A stretch of 64,000 nucleotides of DNA, taken from positions 3,380,501-3,444,500 of the forward strand of contig NZ_CP120849.1 of assembly GCF_029581355.1 (NCBI RefSeq), read 5' to 3'. A model generated the notes under the pieces. That model made no database searches, was not told the origin of the DNA, and was given only the letters and a program-made list of their open reading frames with translations. Shown here one piece after another: positions 62,257-64,000 of the stretch (position 1 is the stretch's first letter; each line of letters begins with the position of its first letter). Source of the DNA: Parabacteroides chongii (GTDB taxonomy: Bacteria; Bacteroidota; Bacteroidia; Bacteroidales; Tannerellaceae). The translations under genes and the position numbers were made by a program.

Positions 62257-63227
62257 CCTTCAATCCCTCTCCAATCTATGTTTTTCGGTTTATTCCTCAG
62301 TATCTCACAAATCGGATCCGTGATCTTTCGATTGGCCAGGTCGAGTTCCGGCTGGTCAAGTCGGTTGAAGTAACCCCGGGTCGTTTTTTCGTTCGTATGT
62401 CCCAGTGCCTGACTGATCACGGCTATATCCACGTGCTGACGACGAGCTTCGGAGGCCCAGGTATAGCGCATTACGTAGGATGTCAGGTTTGTATGAATAT
62501 CCAACAACCGGCCCACCTGTTTCAAGGTTTCGTTATGGGCAGACAGCATAGACTTATACTGGTGGTGAGTGGCAGAAGGAAACATTATCGGGAAAAGGTA
62601 GTCCCTGTCGGATGATTCGTATTTACGGAGGATCTGCCACATGCCGGAGGTGATTTCGATGCGTATCCCGATACCGGTCTTATGGCGGTTATACACGATG
62701 GCTTGTCCATGTATATTCTTTCGGGTCAGATGCACTATGTCCACAAAAGGCATGCCGTATGCCATAAAGCTGAAAAGAGCCAAATCTGTTGCCAAAGCCA
62801 ATTCGGGGCGGTCACGAAAATCGACTGTCGCCATTTTTTTCACTTGTTGATCTGACAGAGGCTTTTTGACTGTTATGTCCCTCTTTAGTTTCAATTTCTG
62901 AAACGGCTGGGTCTTATTTTTGAAGAGTTGTTCGCCGACGGCTGCATTGTATACGGCTCGGAGACTGCTCAGATAGCTGTTGACAGAGTTGATTTTTAAT
63001 TGTTTGGCCTGTAGATAGGTTTGGAAATCGTTCACCATGGTAGGGGTGATGTCGCAGATTGGGATATCCTTGTTCCCCTGGAATGTGACGAAATGCCGGG
63101 CTACTGCCAGATAGAGATCAGCAGTGCTGTCTTTGCCTATCAACCGCTTGCTTTCTGCTCGCTGTTTGATATACTCATGTAGTAAAATACTTTTTTTCTT
63201 AGGGTTGCTTTCTTTTGTTGTTTCCAT
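62244..63227 (-). CDS. Tyrosine site-specific recombinase (candidate invertase)
   Basis: A 327-residue tyrosine recombinase. It has an N-terminal SAM-like DNA-binding domain (about 15-120, KSKLIGKDSTADLYLAVARHF-like) and the catalytic domain (about 140-315). The conserved Lys is in VYNRHKTG, box II has SYVMRYTWAS (Arg), the second His in LGHTNEKTT, and Tyr in RGYFNRLD. The box I region reads AYGMPFVDIVHL, where many Bacteroidetes relatives have ARGMxFVD, so the expected Arg is a Tyr. IntDOT-type enzymes also have a nonstandard Arg I. The stop lies inside the right inverted repeat of the segment, the usual layout of an invertase and its site. Confidence 0.85.
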   Translation of the reverse strand: METTKESNPKKKSILLHEYIKQRAESKRLIGKDSTADLYLAVARHFVTFQGNKDIPICDITPTMVNDFQTYLQAKQLKINSVNSYLSSLRAVYNAAVGEQLFKNKTQPFQKLKLKRDITVKKPLSDQQVKKMATVDFRDRPELALATDLALFSFMAYGMPFVDIVHLTRKNIHGQAIVYNRHKTGIGIRIEITSGMWQILRKYESSDRDYLFPIMFPSATHHQYKSMLSAHNETLKQVGRLLDIHTNLTSYVMRYTWASEARRQHVDIAVISQALGHTNEKTTRGYFNRLDQPELDLANRKITDPICEILRNKPKNIDWRGIEGTYL

Positions 63228-63334
63228 ACGCAGTTGTTTATATCAGAAATTACTAAGATATAAACCTTTTTGGGATGGGGATTGTTTGGGAGGGAAAAAA
63301 GAGTAGGTGTGTTCTGTTTTGCAAAACATTTATA

Positions 63335-63384
63335 ATATGGCACACAGGAATGCATATAACTTAAAAGCATCTGTGTGCCGTATT
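63335..63384 (-). terminator. Terminator after hslR
   Basis: ATATGGCACACAG and CTGTGTGCCGTATT pair (one mismatch) around a 23-base loop, downstream of the minus-strand stop at 63389. Confidence 0.7.
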
Positions 63385-63388
63385 CTTT

Positions 63389-63817
63389 CTATTCCTCTTC
63401 CGAATCAAAATCGAAATCAAAGTCGAAGCCGTCGTCCATTACTCCCGGATCAGTGAACTGTTCCAGTTCGCGACGGTCTTTCTTTGTCGGGCGGCCCAAG
63501 CCGCGGGCACGGTCTACGAAGCCGGAGATTTTGTTCATTTCCAGTATTTCGTATTGGTCTGGTGTCGTGACATTTTCCAGGTAGTCCGGAACCAGTTTGG
63601 CTCCCATCCGGCGTTCCGTCAGTGCCAGTACTTTGAAAGAGAAAGTTACAGGCGGCTTGCGCACCTGAATCACTTCGCCGACTTTGATCATGCGGGACGG
63701 TTTTACGGTGACATTGTTTATCATGACCCGGCTTTTTTTGCAGGCTTCCGCTGCGATTGTCCGAGTTTTAAAGATGCGGGTTGCCCACATCCATTTGTCT
63801 ATTCTTACTTCGTTCAT
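63389..63817 (-). CDS. hslR: S4-domain RNA-binding protein (Hsp15 family)
   Basis: A 142-residue RNA-binding protein. The S4 domain is at residues 3-65 (VRIDKWMWATRIFKTRTIAAEACKKSRVMINNVTVKPSRMI), as in Hsp15, which binds 50S subunits with a stalled nascent chain. The C-terminal tail is acidic (DDGFDFDFDFDSEEE) after a basic stretch GLGRPTKKDRREL. It begins 6 bp after the pth gene stop, so the two are cotranscribed, both serving translation quality control. A terminator follows. Confidence 0.92.
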   Translation of the reverse strand: MNEVRIDKWMWATRIFKTRTIAAEACKKSRVMINNVTVKPSRMIKVGEVIQVRKPPVTFSFKVLALTERRMGAKLVPDYLENVTTPDQYEILEMNKISGFVDRARGLGRPTKKDRRELEQFTDPGVMDDGFDFDFDFDSEEE

Positions 63818-63823
63818 AACTTT

Positions 63824-64000
63824 TTACTTGTTATTAAACTGGTTCATCGTGATCTGTACTCCCGCCAGGCAGAAGCTCTTGACGATCTCGATGGCCCGTT
63901 TCAATTTTTCCGGCATCAGTTCCAGTTCTTCAGGCGGAAACTTGCCTAAAACGTAATCTATTTGTCCGCCGCGGGGAAAGTCGCTGCCTATACCGAACCG
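63824..64000 (-). CDS. pth: Peptidyl-tRNA hydrolase, 3' end only
   Basis: The window ends inside this gene; its last 58 codons are seen on the minus strand. They read [20 protein letters not shown] and end with [10 protein letters not shown]. This matches the C-terminus of bacterial Pth (RxGxG near FxxGxxxDYVLxxF). Pth recycles peptidyl-tRNA in the cytosol. The stop is 6 bp from the hslR start. The start and catalytic His lie beyond the window. Confidence 0.88.
   Translation of the reverse strand, partial: RFGIGSDFPRGGQIDYVLGKFPPEELELMPEKLKRAIEIVKSFCLAGVQITMNQFNNK

Noticed and set aside
62244..63227. Prophage or integrative element integrase
   Set aside because: No phage, conjugation or relaxase genes and no direct-repeat attachment sites nearby; the inverted repeats next to it favour an invertase.

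Overview
The window looks like a chromosome segment of a gut Bacteroidales bacterium, most likely a Parabacteroides-type (Tannerellaceae) genome. The support is SusC/SusD outer-membrane pairs, Mfa/FimA-type fimbriae, HU-like proteins, several Bacteroidetes-only lipoprotein families, and many promoters of the Bacteroidetes -7 type (TAnnTTTG). The genus call is an inference. No rRNA or tRNA gene, CRISPR array or insertion sequence was seen.

Left third (1-19350). Housekeeping genes: the end of a CNNM/CorC protein, a periplasmic PPIase, rlmN, a DUF4837 lipoprotein and pdxA. Next is a compact lipid-type operon (nucleotidyltransferase, SDR, CDP-alcohol phosphatidyltransferase, acyltransferase), followed by a sigma-54 activator, lptE, a conserved protein and secG. 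After secG lies about 870 bp of repeats and an ATPase relic. Small conserved genes, an M28 peptidase, an EFR1 ferredoxin and a thioredoxin-like lipoprotein follow.

Middle (19359-47425). A minus-strand susC-susD locus carries a membrane protein, a TolB-like lipoprotein with a CxxCH motif, a DUF3332 lipoprotein and a GH2 beta-galactosidase. Upstream of susC, a 200-bp segment is bounded by 15-bp inverted repeats of the AGTTC-N5-GAACT type; its only promoter-like box points away from susC. Then come an ABC-F protein, a tandem pair of diverged NagA proteins, a NagB-LmbE fusion whose NagB site lacks the known catalytic residues, comB, an oxidoreductase, and a TonB receptor / beta-helix lipoprotein / MORN protein set.

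Right part (47883-63227). A minus-strand fimbrial locus runs HU, DUF3575, DUF3868/OmpA, HU-HIG, Mfa1-like major subunit, Mfa2/FimB-like anchor, a third fimbrillin-like lipoprotein and a 1957-residue surface protein with a type IX-like C-terminus. A tyrosine recombinase lies just upstream. Between it and the operon is a 368-bp segment bounded by exact 19-bp inverted repeats, one overlapping the recombinase stop codon; the only consensus promoter in the segment points away from the operon. The two main discoveries proposed are these two invertible promoters, both read here in the OFF orientation.

A second theme is a set of intergenic arrays with a 22-23 bp period (12898-12985, 13084-13194, 31711-31754, 36296-36361, 47621-47794, 58838-58975), different in sequence but alike in period, several sharing a CTGCC core. 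The window ends with hslR and the 3' end of pth.
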